Positions 24,382-36,951 are shown, numbered from the stretch's first letter. The stretch is DNA of 64,000 bases from Stomorhina lunata (GCA_933228675.1 OW121740.1:30886132-30950131); one strand, 5' to 3'. Notes: generated from the sequence alone by a model not told the origin. Numbers and translations: made by a program.

Positions 24382-27300
24382 CACTCAGAAAAAAGACATG
24401 TACTAAATTTGAGGAAAAATAATTCCTTAAAAATAGTATAAAAAATTCCTTATTCGGAGTAAGTTTTTACTCAAAACTAGGAAAAATTGTTACATTCTAG
24501 TAAAAAATACAACATTTAAATAAAAAATTTATAGTTCATATACTAAAAAATAGTTAAGATTTTTCCATAGAAAAATTGGAAGAATTTTGTAAAATATTAT
24601 TTATTTTAGGGAAAATTTTGTTAAAAACTAGTAAATATGTCCTAAATTTTAGTTCATCACATCGTAAAACAAGGTAATATTGACTTTAGTTCAAAAAATT
24701 TGATTGAGTAAATGATTTACTCAAAAATAGTTCATAAAATTGAACTTACTTAAAATCTGGAAGTAGTTGTCGTAAATTTAAGTTCATTATTTTCCTAATT
24801 ACTAGAAAGTTATACTTAAATTTAGAAAACTTTCTACATTTTAAGAAAAATTTATTTAAAATTAGTTCAGATAAATTACAACGTCCAATAGTATACAATT
24901 TTCTTATAATAAGTAAAATTGTAATAATTTGTTAAAAATTATATACTTATAATTAGGATAATTTCCTAAAAATTAGTTCAGATAAATCAGAAGAAATCAT
25001 GCTTAAATTTATGAAGTAATTAGGATAACTTTTTTATAATGAGTAAAATTGTTATAATTTCCTGAAAGTTATATACTTATATTTGAGAAAAAATTCCTAA
25101 AAATTAGTTTAAATTTTCCTAAAATTTAGTTCATATATTGAAAAAAGTAAATGTCAATAAATTATTTTCATTTATAATTTATTTTCAATTGCAGTTCGTG
25201 ATAGATATCTTACAAATTCTGCTGTTTTTTTGATATTTGCAATATAAAAAAAATTTTTGTTATGAAAAATTTGTGCCAAAAATTGTGTTTGTTGTTTCCG
25301 TCTTTGCATTTCGTAAGTAAAGGAAATATTAGCGACTAAACAATGTATCAAAATAAAAGACAGAAAAATCAACAAGAATATGAAAATTTCCTAAAAATTA
25401 GTTAAAATTTTCTAAAAATTAGTTTGAATTTTCCAAAAAATTAGTTAACATTTTCCAAAAAAATTAGTTAAATTTTTCCTAAAAATGTATTGAAAAATAA
25501 AATTAAAATTAATTATGTTTTCTAATAATTGTGTTATAAAAAATATTTGTGCAATAAAAAAAAACTACGGCTGGAATCTGTGTCAAAAATTGTTTGTGTG
25601 ACTTATTGAAGTCATGTACTCCAACAGAAAATGTAAGCAAATTTTAAACTAGAGGTATGTATAAATCAGCAGTAAGAGTATTTGTAAGAACATTTCATTA
25701 TATTCTAGGTACTTTTTAAGACCGTATACTACGGCAGTTTTTTAGATCGAAACTCAATTAGTACTTCCAGATATTAATTTGGTCATAACGTCACCAGTAG
25801 CTCCTTATTAAACTGTTCAGTATTCCACTTTTAATTTAAGGAGAATGCAGTTACAGCAAATACAAATCATATCTTATGCAGTTGGATATCTTTATCTACA
25901 TATACAGTTGTAAGTATTTTTATGGCCTCTATATTATGATTTTTGAATTAAACACTTACGCTTATAATCTAGGGCACTTCGGCCAATTTTTGATCTCTAC
26001 AAGCTAAATAACCGAAACTTATAGCGATCCCTTGTATCGTAAGTCCCTCGTAAGCATTATTTCCACCACGCTTTATTTCATATGGGATCCAATTTCCTTA
26101 ACTATCTTTCTACAGCCATTTTCTTCATGTGAAATATTGTTATTGGACTTTCCTGCAAATCAGGGATTGAAAAAATGTGTGTATACTCACTCCTTGGCGT
26201 CTATCAAATCCTGAATTCTCATAACAGATGTTTACAATCCAAAATATCATATTTGTTATTATAGTCCATGTAAGTGATGCATTATACATATATGTCTTTA
26301 GTACACTGTTTCCTCAGTTTTCATATTAGGGAGGGTCATTTTTTATGTTTGCCAGAAGCTTGTTGTATTTAACGCCAAATTTGAAGAAAGACAGAAATTT
26401 AAATAGTCCCAAAGCGATCTTCTAAATGTAGGGTTATTGGATTTAGGTACAATAAATTTTTTTATAATACATTAATGGGCAAGTATTCAATTTAAATACA
26501 TTTTTAAATTGAGCTTTTGTGTGCTAATACTTAAATATTTTATTTTTTTTTTGCCTTTTCATAGTAGGAGTCTTTTCCAGAAGTAGGTTACTAGCCTGAG
26601 GTCCTAGTCCAAATTCTTATAATTCATACGGGAAGAACTCACAGCACTTGTTAGCTCACTACTTTAACGGGTGTTAAGACAGATAAGACGGTGTGATACC
26701 ACGAGAAGATCAGTTTCCACAGTTGAGATGAGGGATAGACCAAGAAAAGTCTTTAATTTTCAAATTAAAACCGATCAAAACCGTTGCTTGGCTTCCGACA
26801 ATAACTACATCACCATTTTATCTAGAATACTTCGACAAAATTCTAAACTTATGGCGAGCTCTTGTATTATAAGTGCAACTTGGCAGGATTATTTGGTTGG
26901 CAGAGCTTAACATATGACATTTTTGTGCTTGGAGTTGTCGTCACAAGTAACAATCAGCCGTTTTCTTCAAATCGAAAAAGGTTATTGGATTCCCCGCATG
27001 TTAAGGCTCAACCCATGTAAGTGATGCATTATCTATGCCTCAGTTTTTATATTAGGGTGGGTCTTTTTTAATGTTTACCAGAAGGTTGTTATATATTAAA
27101 TATCATAATTCAACGTAAAATTTAAAGAAAGAGAGACTTAGTGACAGAGATTTAAATAACTCCAAAAGTGTTCTTCTAAATGTAGTTATTGGTCTTAGGC
27201 ACAGTTTTTTTATTATAATAAATTAGTGGGCAAGTATTCAAGGTAAATATATTTTTAGATTGAGCTTTTGCGTAATACATTGATAAGTATCAAAAATTTA

Positions 27301-29208
27301 AAAAAATCGTATAGGTGTTTTAAAGTAACAGGTTCTTATAGAGCTTACAGTAAGGGGCAAAACTTAACACATTGTTTATTAATACAAAATCGAATCGAAA
27401 CTCAAAAGTCATTGTTTGGTACAAATTTTGTTCCTTTAGCCAAATATTTTATGAACGAAATTTATACCAAACAACTATTTTTGACATTTAATATAATTAA
27501 ATTTTAAACTTTATTTTCTTAAATTTAAGAAAATAATAAAAATAAATAATGTATTTTACTAGTTATCAGTAAAAAGGTTTTTTCCCTAACTAACTGTATG
27601 CTCTAAATAAAAAATATATATTAAACACCTATACTATATTTTATATTTTTTGCGAAATGACCTTTGATTAGTTAAATTGGGAAGACTAAGGACCTTTAGT
27701 GTTCCGTAGCCAAAGATGCCGTGCGTCACAGAGAGCGTCCCTTCCAAATAACAATTTGACTATGAAAAGGCTTTAATATTTTTCAATGTGTTATACTGCA
27801 GTTAATTCTGAAGTACGATTTTTTTATTTATTTACCTTATAAAATTTGTCTTCATTAATAAATACATTAATATAAATATTTATTTTCCAATAACTCACAT
27901 TATGAACCAAAATTCTTTTATATTGAAGTTTATATTGCATTTTCAAATAAATAAATTTTTTAACTTGTAAAAGAAGATCAGATATTTAATGGCAAGGAAT
28001 GGATAATGAAATACATTGAGTCATTGTCCGCAGTTATTTAAATTGGAAGAAACTTTCACAAATACGAATGTGGAAAAATTTCAAAACTACTTCATCCATT
28101 TTTTATTTCTATGACTTTTAATTTATTGTACTTTTTTTTTGTATAAGTTGTTATTGATTGAAATTTCGGTAAAAACCAAAAATACTCCCATAAGAACTAA
28201 TTTTACAGTTTGGGGGCGGATGCGGCACGCCTACCCCTAATGCAATCTAAACAAAATTTTGTATAACATATTTTTTTGTAACGGAAAACATTTCTTAGGG
28301 AAAATTAAGGTTAAATTTTTAAAAAATAAGGTGCACTCAATTTTTATGTACATATATGTAAGTAAATGTAAAAATTGTTATAAATTTAAATATTATTTCT
28401 TATTTTATTATATATATGTATTTATGTTATTTAAAATATTTTTGTAAAGTTATGAAAATATATTAATAAAAATACTTTATACCATATTTTTATACTTTTA
28501 TTTTATAAAGGGGATAAATATATTTTAGAAAATAATTTTACTTAATTTTAGTAATTTTTCTTGTATTATTTAGGAAATATATAATTCCGATAAATATATA
28601 ATTTACTGAAAACTAGAAATAAGTTTTAATAATGTAGGAAATATTTCATACTGGGAATGAATATTTTACTATAAATAAGTACTAAACTTATTTATTTTCT
28701 GACTGTTTTTCTCACTTTTAAGGAAAATATTTCCTAAAAATTATAAATTTTTTACAAGATCAGAATAAATAATTTAATGAATTTTAGTAATCTTTTTCTA
28801 CTATCGTAGAAAATTTGAACAAGTTTACTGCAGTTTTTACTTGTTTTAAGTTAAAATAAATTATCTTTTAACTAAAATGAAGGAAAATTTTCCTTATTTA
28901 TACCATTGATAAATATTTATCTGAACTAAATTAAAGGAAATATTTACTTGTTTTTAAGAAGTTTCAGATAAAATATGAACTAAATAATAGTCATTTTTTT
29001 AATTTTTTAAGTTAAATTTTATTTGGTTTTAGTTAAAATTTGTTTGATATAAGAAATTTTGTCAAAAACTTAAGGAAATTTTTTTATTGGAATTAAGGAA
29101 TTATTTTACTTAATTGCTGTAAAAAACGGCTTTGGCGCCATACGACAACCATTTTTTCCTCAAATTTAGTAAATTTTCCTAAATTTTAGTTCATTTTTTT
29201 TCTGAGTG
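24382..29208 (-). mobile_element. 4827-bp non-coding TIR element, copy 2 (inverted)
   Basis: This is the reverse complement of 17381-22207 with scattered substitutions, for example around 28510, 28990, 25745 and 26090. It is flanked by TA at 24380-24381 and 29209-29210. The flanks outside TA differ from those of copy 1, so each copy has its own insertion site and this is not a simple inverted duplication of a larger segment. My counting gives the same length for both copies. No coding capacity was found. Confidence 0.85.
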
Positions 29209-29339
29209 TAGTTAAGATCATCTATTTAACTGAATTCTTAAGCGAAATTGAAAACGAGAATTATGTTAACACTCATTTCTATTTCACCTATGACCATATG
29301 ATCGATTCAGTTAGACGAACTTATCCACCATAGTGTCAT

Positions 29340-29390
29340 AAAATAATTTATGACATGAACCTGAGCCCGACTCGAACCCACGACCATCAA
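29340..29390 (-). repeat. tRNA-like B-box segment, second copy
   Basis: This is the reverse complement of 24108-24160. On the minus strand it reads GTGGGTTCGAGTCGGGCTCA. It is followed directly by the same AAAATTTTTTATAG array that precedes the first copy. Confidence 0.65.
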
Positions 29391-29506
29391 GAAAATTTTT
29401 TATAGAAAAATTTTTTATAATAAAATTTTCTAAAGAAAAATTTTTTCTTTATCAAAAATTTATCTACGGAAATTTTTTTTATTAAAAATTCTTTTAATTT
29501 TTTCTT
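29391..29506 (+). repeat. AAAATTTTT-type array, second copy
   Basis: It aligns with 23620-23745 in the same orientation, including TTTATCTACGGAAATTTT. It leads into the foldback at 29507. Confidence 0.75.
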
Positions 29507-29753
29507 TCATTAATGAAACTCGTGAAAATGGATATTAGCAAAGTCGGTTTTTGACAAACAAAAAATTTTTATACACAAATTTTCTATAAAAAAATTTTTT
29601 ATCAAAAATTTTTCTATAGAAAATTTTTTATCAAAAATTTTTCTATAGAAAATTTTTTTATCAAAAATTTTTTTATAGAAAATTTGTCTATAAAAATTTT
29701 TTTTGTCAAAAACCGACTTTACTAATATCCATTTTCACGAGTTTCATTAATGA
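29507..29753. mobile_element. Foldback element with 52-bp arms
   Basis: The arm 29507-29558 (TCATTAATGAAACTCGTGAA and onward) and the arm 29702-29753 are reverse complements with one mismatch in 52 bases. The loop is filled with TTTTTCTATAGAAAA-type repeats. The other copy of this region, near 23746, keeps only the left arm. It has the shape of a foldback/MITE element, with no coding sequence. Confidence 0.8.
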
Positions 29754-29760
29754 TCGTGAT

Positions 29761-31298
29761 ATTTACGAAAATTACAAAAAGTCTTCGGTTTCTGGTGGTA
29801 TGGGCAAAAAATCGGAGCTAATATGAATATAAAAAATACAGTTTACTTCTAATATGGAACATCATAAATATCTACGATTGATCTAATATTAGAGATCTGG
29901 TATTATATATAGATCAACGATTTGACATTAAGACATTCATGTGAAATTCTAATCGTAGATGTTATCAGCAGAGAAGGTTGTTTGGAACCACAAAAAATTT
30001 GATATATTTTTAAAAACAATTATAAATATTTATGTTTATTCTTCTAATTTGTAACTAACTCCAAAACGCCGCCAGCGGAACCATTTAATTAAGAAAACGA
30101 TTCGACGATGCTTTGCAAAACCGCACGAATTTAAAATATAATCATATGAAAAACGTATGAATCATATTACGTTTTTCAAAAAACAGGGTGATTAATGATG
30201 AAATGTTAATTGTAAGTCATAAAAACTGAAAAGCGAGAATGTTTTGTAAACGAATTTTAACTAAACATTTTTTGAAAAGTTTTTTTTTAAGCAACCCGAG
30301 CTCTAGGCGACTGAAACAACTGAATTTCGAGCCGACTACATCAATCGCTTGAACGTTATATCAGTTCATCAGAATATTATACATAATCAAAAAAGTAAGG
30401 TCTTGATTTGGAAACCTCTTGGATTTCAAGGTGTAATGGTAATCATAGGATGAGAAGTATGTAAAAATTTAAACATTGCAAAAGTTTAAAATTATTTTTG
30501 TTTTTAAGAACTTTTTGAAAATAACACTAAATTTTCTTAAACCCTGTGTTTCAATAATAGCACAAATATGTGTCTTTGTCTACAAGTAAATTAAATAAAT
30601 TACATCAAACTCCTTCAACTATAATAGAAAGGGAATTCTATATACTTTTAAACGAATTTAACAAATTTTCACAATTATGAAATTAGCTTAAGACTTTTGT
30701 CAAAAAAGTGCAACAACAATAAATTTATATAATTTTTGAATATCATTTTGTAATTTTTTGCAAAAATCTCTAAAATTATTATGATTTTCAGAAACAGTTC
30801 AGACAAATGTATTAAAGAATAAGAAATATTAATTTCAGGACGAGTTCTAAAATTATTAATAAAAAATGTAGAAAATAACATTTTTGCAATAAATTTATGT
30901 AATTTTTTGATATTAAATTGTAATTTTTTCGCAAAAATCTCTTAATCTGAACGAGGTATTATGACTAGTTTTGAACACAGTATATACCAATATCTAAGAA
31001 ATTCAGAAATATAAATTTAAGAATGGATTCTGAAATTTTAATTAGCATTTTTGAATACATAAGATTATGGTTTTCATAATCCCATATTAATAGCCGGCCC
31101 CTATTAGATTTATTCACAGATCTTACAAACATTGCACTTAATATAATTTTATTAAAAAGTGTTAAAATCCATAATCAAGGTTTTTTAAATATAAACACAA
31201 AAACTCAAATTTTGTCCAAAAATTGCTACTCGACCACTGCTGGTTGAAGGGTGCATATCCAAAATTATTCAAAATATAATTTGCAAGCATCCCTAATT
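29761..31298. other. Unique AT-rich sequence
   Basis: No gene was seen. A diverged local duplication, with AATAAATTTATNTAATTTTT at about 30718 and 30887, covers roughly 170 bases. Otherwise no structure was recognised. Confidence 0.4.
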
Positions 31299-33135
31299 AT
31301 ACCCACCATCAAAAAGAATGGGGGATGTATTGAGATTGTCATTCCGTTTGTAATTTCCTTAGTATTGGTTCAAAAACCAAAAACGATATATATTCTGAAT
31401 CCTTATGCAATTCTAAGACGATTGAGCGATGTCCGCCTGTCTGTCCGTCTGTCTGTCTGTTGAAATCACGATAACGCCTAAACGAAAGGTGCTAGCTTAC
31501 TGAAACTTAGTTAAAATATTCTTCATCTCTGAGAATTTTGGTATTGAAATTGAGCAAAATCGGTTCACATTTGACCATAGCTCCCGTATAACCTCGTCTA
31601 GGCTAATCGCTTATTTGTTAATAAATGACAGATTATAGCAGCTATGGTGATAATAATTTGGTATATAGAAGTTTTTTATTAGCCCTAGGCAGCGTGTAAT
31701 CGGTTCGGTTTCATTAAAATCGGTTCACATTTAGCCATAGCTCCCATACAAAAAAATTACGAAAACAGCCTAAATTTCACCTAAAATACACTTAAATGCC
31801 AATAAATATAAAAGTATAACAGATATAACCACCAAATTTGGCACAAGAAAGTCTTATATCTATGCCAGTCAGTGTGCAAAATTTTGTCGCAATCGGTTAT
31901 TATTTGACCTAGCTCCCATATAAAAAACTTACGAAAACACAAAAATTCAAAAAGAAAAGGGGTTTTATGTCCGTCTGTCCGTCAGATAAAATCGTGATAG
32001 CTCCTTAACTACAAGAGCTAGTAAGACTAAATTAAGCACAAGGAAGTCTTATATCAATGTCAGCCAGTGTGCAAAATTTCACCATAGCTCCCTTATAAAA
32101 AACTTATGGAAACACAAAAATAAATAAAGAAAAGGTTGTTTCTGTCCGTCTGTCCGTCAGATAAAAGCACGATAGCGCCTTAATGAAAAGAGCTAGAGGG
32201 ACAAAATTTTACAAAAGTATTTTGGATATCTTGAAAAAGATGTGTGTTGAAAATGGACAAAATCGGTTCAAATTTAGTAAGAGCTCCCATATAACCCCGC
32301 CCCGGGAAACACATTCTTCTTCTTCTTCTTCTTCTGTTATCCTTGACTCCCAGTGGAGCATAGGGCCTCCGGGAAACACATTAATGCTGATAAATTGAAT
32401 ACAATTGTAATAGCTATGACGATTAAATTTAAAATAGGGAAGTCTTATGCAATTTTTGATCAGTTTATCAAATTTTATAGGAATCAGTCCATATTTGACT
32501 TTAGCTTTCAAATGAAAAACACTCACGGAAACCAAAAATTTTAGCAAAGGCAAGTTAAAAGCTATTAAATTAGAAACTATGATAGCTATGGCCACTAAAT
32601 TGTGCAAAAATAAGCTATATATATATACCAGCCAGTATGTAAAATTTTGTTACAAGCGGTCAACATTTGGCTATAATTCTTATATATATAACAACCCCTT
32701 TTTATATCTACAATCAAAAAGATTTGGAGGTACATTCATTATATTAAGACTGCACCCATGAAATTAGATAAGCATTCATCAATGTTCAGCCCAGACTTTA
32801 TATATGATGAATGCATTAGGAACTCCTAACGAAATATATGCCCCTGCCTTATTACTATTTTGCCTAACTACATATTAAGCACAACGAAAAGTATTTAACA
32901 AATTATTAATGTAAAACTATACCCGGTTATAAGACCGAATTTTGATCAAAGTAAATACTGGGGAAACCACTAAAATATTTTTAAATGTTGAACTATAAAG
33001 CTACGGCATTAGCTTAGCGATTTTTTCAGTTTTGGTCCAGATTTTGAATTAGCTGCACCTTGTTTCTGAATTTAACGCAACTTGATGGTGGGTATATAAG
33101 ATTAGACACAGCCGAATATAACACTCTTACATGTT
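31299..33135 (+). mobile_element. DINE-like family B, copy 1, near full length
   Basis: The start is TATACCCACCATCAAAAAGA. A short GTCCGTCTGTCTGTCTGTTG block follows near 31440. The body repeats TTTGACCATAGCTCCC-type phrases and two further GTCCGTCTGTCCGTCAGATA blocks near 31970 and 32140. The end is GGTGGGTATATAAG, a short segment and a T-rich terminus. The ATGGTGGGTAT near the end is the inverse of the start. It is interrupted by a SINE fragment at 32316-32368. Confidence 0.8.
32316..32368 (-). mobile_element. 5'-truncated SINE insertion with 14-bp target duplication
   Basis: On the minus strand it reads AGGCCCTATGCTCCACTGGG, continues to GATAACAG, and ends in a (GAA)n tail. The same body occurs in S1 at 14259-14294. 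CCGGGAAACACATT stands at 32302-32315 and again at 32369-32382. A tail-end repeat plus a 14-bp duplication is the signature of LINE-driven retroposition. Confidence 0.85.
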
Positions 33136-33922
33136 TTTTTTTATCAAATTGTTAGAAAATTGAGTCTTTTGAGATAATTTTTCATGAAAAAATTGAATTT
33201 TTCAAACTTTTTTCGGTACACAAACTTTGAAAACTTTTTCTGTGTTATAAACTTTATATAATTTAATTTTTTTTTTCTAATTCATTTAGAAATTAATCAT
33301 TAATCTCGCGGTTATTTTTAAAAAGTTGTTCGTCTTACTACAAGTTATTTATAAGCAAAAACGGCCAGAGTTATGCCAAAAAAGGCAAAAAACAATGTTT
33401 GGAGTCAAATATTTATTAAACTATAAGAGATAATGTCCTAGAGTAAGCTTGTGTTTTTTAAGTTTTCTAAGGGATTTTCGAAAATCTTTAGGATCAGACT
33501 AAATTGGCGAAAGTTATACGCACCCAAAGGTTTTACATAAACGAGGTGTAGGGCCCACTGGGCTACTTATTGATGATATTGCTTTAAAAGCCTAACTCTC
33601 CTTCTACTGATGTTTCAAAATCCGTCCAGTAGTTAAGAAATTGCAGAGTTAATACCAAAAAAATGCTCATTTGTACCACTGTGGCATCTCGAAAACACAG
33701 AAAAAATCCAGTGATTTTTTCTAACTAGCTAGGACCTGGGAAAAAGAGAACAATATGCATTTTTATACTACTTAAAATGTCTTTTAGAGGAACCATGTAA
33801 CTTGCCAAGTTTGGCATAAAAGTGTGATTTTGGCATCAAAATGTTCAATTCAACTCTTAGGTTTTATTAATATATTTTATTTGTTCTTTTTTCTCGTCAC
33901 CTTTTGTTGTCATTAAGATACA
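33136..33922. other. Unique AT-rich sequence left of the Tc1-like element
   Basis: No gene or shared repeat was recognised. A less AT-rich patch (GTGTAGGGCCCACTGGGCTA) lies near 33546. Confidence 0.4.
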
Positions 33923-34337
33923 TACAGTGGTACTCACATATTTAGCACACTAGTTATGCGTTTTTTTCAAAACCATATGGGCATTTCCATGAAATGGTCC
34001 ACCGTTAGTTAAAAAATCAAAACGCTCGCATAATATTTTTAAGAACAGAAAATTGAAAAGAAACTATTAAGATTTTATTATGTAAACAAATTTTTAGCTT
34101 ATCATAATCTTAAATGCAACAAAAATGGTATGTAAAACGAAAGGCTCTTTAATTCAATTTAAAAGCTTTAACATCCATTATTTGTCATTGCTGCTGACGA
34201 AAATAATATATATGTAATATTGCAGTTTGGTATGTAAGTAACTGATACAACAACAAATGAATATAAAAATGTGAGATGAGAGCAAACTGTGCATCAATAA
34301 CGGAATATTTAAATGTTTTTTTCGGCAACATTCCTTT

Positions 34338-35597
34338 GTCACGTGCGTAAGGCAAAAGAACCACATAATGCCACTAGTTGCTCATTATCAGTTGAAGTGT
34401 CTTGTTGTTTAGTTTCTAAAGCAAGTTTTTTGTTTGCTTAAATAAATTATTGAAATTATAGCCTTCTACAAAAAGTAATTTTTTTTGGATTTTTGAACTT
34501 TGTCACGTGCGTAATAGTAAGTACGAAAAATTCAATGCTGTTCATTTATGTCCATTTGATAAATTTTATTTTAATTTGAGACAAGTAAGAAAGTGCTATA
34601 GTCGGTCAAGTCCGACCATGCGATACCCTTCACCACTAAGGTCAATGGTGTTCTTCTTCCTGTATAAAGGCTAATATTTGCTAAATTTTGCCATCATAGA
34701 AACATTTTCTCAAAACTTATATATTTAAGCTGTTTTTGTCAGTTTGGCTTACATGGGGCCTAGGGTCAAATATGGACCGATTACCTTGAAATTTAGAAAA
34801 TTGATTACGCCTTTTACAAAAATTATGTATGCAAAAAATGAACTCAGAATTCTCATTATCTTCAGATTTACGAGTGTTTTAGTGATTTTTGCTTCATTTA
34901 GTGCGTTTTGACAGAAGAGTTTGTATGGGAGCTATGGTCAAATGTGGACCGATTTCAACGAAATTTTGTACAGTGATTTAGTTTTACATAAGGAGTATTT
35001 GCTTCAAATTTCATGGAAAAATATTGATATATGTGGCCAAAATATCAATTCCGGGAAGTGGGACCTATGGGAGGTACCATAAATAATGGACCGATTTCAA
35101 TAGCCATGGTCCCAATTTCAAAACAATGATCTGTGCCAAATTTTTTTCTTAAAAAGTTATGAAAATATATGTTAAATTACTAAAATATGTATGAAGGTAA
35201 AAAGTGTCACGTGCGTAATGTAACGTGCGTAATGAACAAATTTGTTTTTTCTTGGCCAACCAGTGCATACTTGTTTTTGAACAAAACATGATTATAAAGG
35301 TCCATTAATAGCCTTTAAAAAACATTTTTTCCGAAAAAAAAATCTTCTATAATTCGCTTACTTTTACAATATTCCTTACGGCTCTAAAAGGCACTTACTT
35401 TTTTTGTCACGTGCGTAAGTCAACTTTGAATGCATGGAACTTGGGTACTCAGTGCTCAATTTTTTAATATATATACTTTTTAGAAAGAACTCATCACATA
35501 TAATGTACGATTCTAAAATTCATTCAAAAATTCCAATCCATTTTTATTTCCACAATATTTAAAGACAATAAAACGTGTACAAATGTCACGTACATAA
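34338..35597 (+). promoter_or_regulatory. Phased GTCACGTGCGTAA boxes in the Tc1-like element
   Basis: GTCACGTGCGTAA occurs at 34338-34350, 34502-34514, 35206-35218 and 35406-35418. A half-copy lies at 35222-35232 and a variant, GTCACGTACATAA, at 35585-35597. All are in the same orientation. If the nested C element is removed, spacings are about 134-200 bases. Transposase-binding direct repeats are known in some Tc1-like elements (IR/DR type). That role here is an inference. Confidence 0.6.
34581..35143 (-). mobile_element. DINE-like family C, 5'-truncated, inside the Tc1-like element
   Basis: On the plus strand it begins ACAAGTAAGAAAGTGCTATA and the GTCGGTCAAGTCCGACCATG hairpin, then follows C copy 1 up to the ATCTGTGCCAAATTT segment. 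The microsatellite and TATACCC 5' end are missing (element on the minus strand). It separates the second and third CACGTG boxes of its host. Confidence 0.75.
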
Positions 35598-35899
35598 CCA
35601 TGGAAGCGCCCATATATATTTCTGTTGGAGTAATAATTTTCTTTTTTTTTTTTGCCACGATGTGTTGCTTTTGGTGTGATTGACAATTCCCGTTACTCTT
35701 TTTGTTATTCCCTTTCTTCAATTGCTTCATATATAATTTATTTGTTGGTAATACGTTATTGGAGCTGGACACAAATTTAGCACAAATATTAAACATTTTA
35801 CATTTCTGTTATTTTTTGAATTTTTAATAAATTTTTGGTAAGTTTTTCATCATATTGTGTACAGTTGAAGGGTTTTCAGAAATAAAATATTTATTAGAC

Positions 35900-36951
35900 A
35901 TGGCCAAAAATAAATGGCGCACAGATACGCAACGACAGGTGATTTGTGAAATAAATTCGAGAGGATGTCCTGTAAGTGAAATAGCAAGTATTTTAAATTG
36001 CTCCAGAAAGATGGTATATAATGCTTCGAGCCATATAAAAGCACACGGAACAATTAAAAAGGGTTCATGGGCACCTAGACCAAGAAAAACGATAACAAAA
36101 GAGGATTATTTAATACATAGAATGTCAGTGGCCGACCCTTTTTAGAGCTCCAGTGAAATAAATAGTGAAGTGTCATCAAAATACAGTATTGATGTCTCCG
36201 ACAGAACGATACAAAGACGCCTTAATGAAAAAAATTTGCGTGGCTGTATTGTGCAACACAAGCCACATGTGTCAAAAAAGAATTGGAAATCACGAATTTC
36301 TTTCACCCGATAGCATTTGGAAAAGCCATTAGATTTTTATAAAAAAACATACTTTGAAGCGACGAATCAAAGTTTTGCAAATTTGGATCTGATGGAAAGA
36401 GATATGTATGGTATCTTCCGAACATGCAGCACAACCCAAAGTGTACGTCAAAGACTGTAAAACATGGTGGAGGAAATGTGATGGTGTGGCTTGCATTCTC
36501 AGGGCATGGAGTTGGTCCAATACACAAAATTGACTCACGTTTGGATCAACACGTTTAGAAAAATATTCTAGCCGATATCATTATACCATAAGCAGAGGCA
36601 AAGATGCCACCTAGCTGGCGCTTAATGCATGACAATGACCCTAAACACACTTTACGTACTGTGAAGTGTTGCTTGGATTAGAGTCAAATAGATGTTTTGA
36701 AATGGCCAGCTCAATCTCCGGATCTCAATACTATTGAGAATCTTTGGAATGATATAGAGAAGCATATAACAAGCGTAAAACCTAACAACTTAAATGATTT
36801 ATGGACGGAAATCCAAAAAATATGGCACGCTATCCCAAATGAGCTATACCTGGCTCTTGTGAAGAGTGTGTCTAAAAGATGTGCGGCAGTTATACAAAAT
36901 AAAGGATATCTCACAAAATATTATAATTTTTTTTCAAGAAATTTTAATTAA
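35900..36951 (+). pseudogene. Tc1-like DD34E transposase pseudogene
   Basis: The N-terminal helix-turn-helix part starts MAKNKWRTDTQRQVICEINS at 35900 and runs to a TAG at 36142-36144, continuing in the same frame past it (VSDRTIQRRLNEKNLRG) to another TAG near 36314. A one-base shift near 36352 moves to the frame with SDESKF (first D), MHDNDPKHT (second D) and SPDLNTIENLW (the E). There are 34 residues between the second D and the E, the canonical Tc1 spacing. Three more stops lie at 36556, 36589 and 36679. All catalytic residues are visible but the gene cannot make a transposase. Confidence 0.9.

Noticed and set aside
26032..27507. Several 60-79 residue frames repeated in both 4.8-kb elements
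   Set aside because: They recur only because the elements are copies. Composition is AT-driven, most lack ATG starts, and no family is recognised.
32209..32607. 132-residue open frame on the minus strand with a run of Glu
   Set aside because: The Glu run is the (GAA)n tail of a SINE fragment and the rest is family-B repeat, so it is not a gene.
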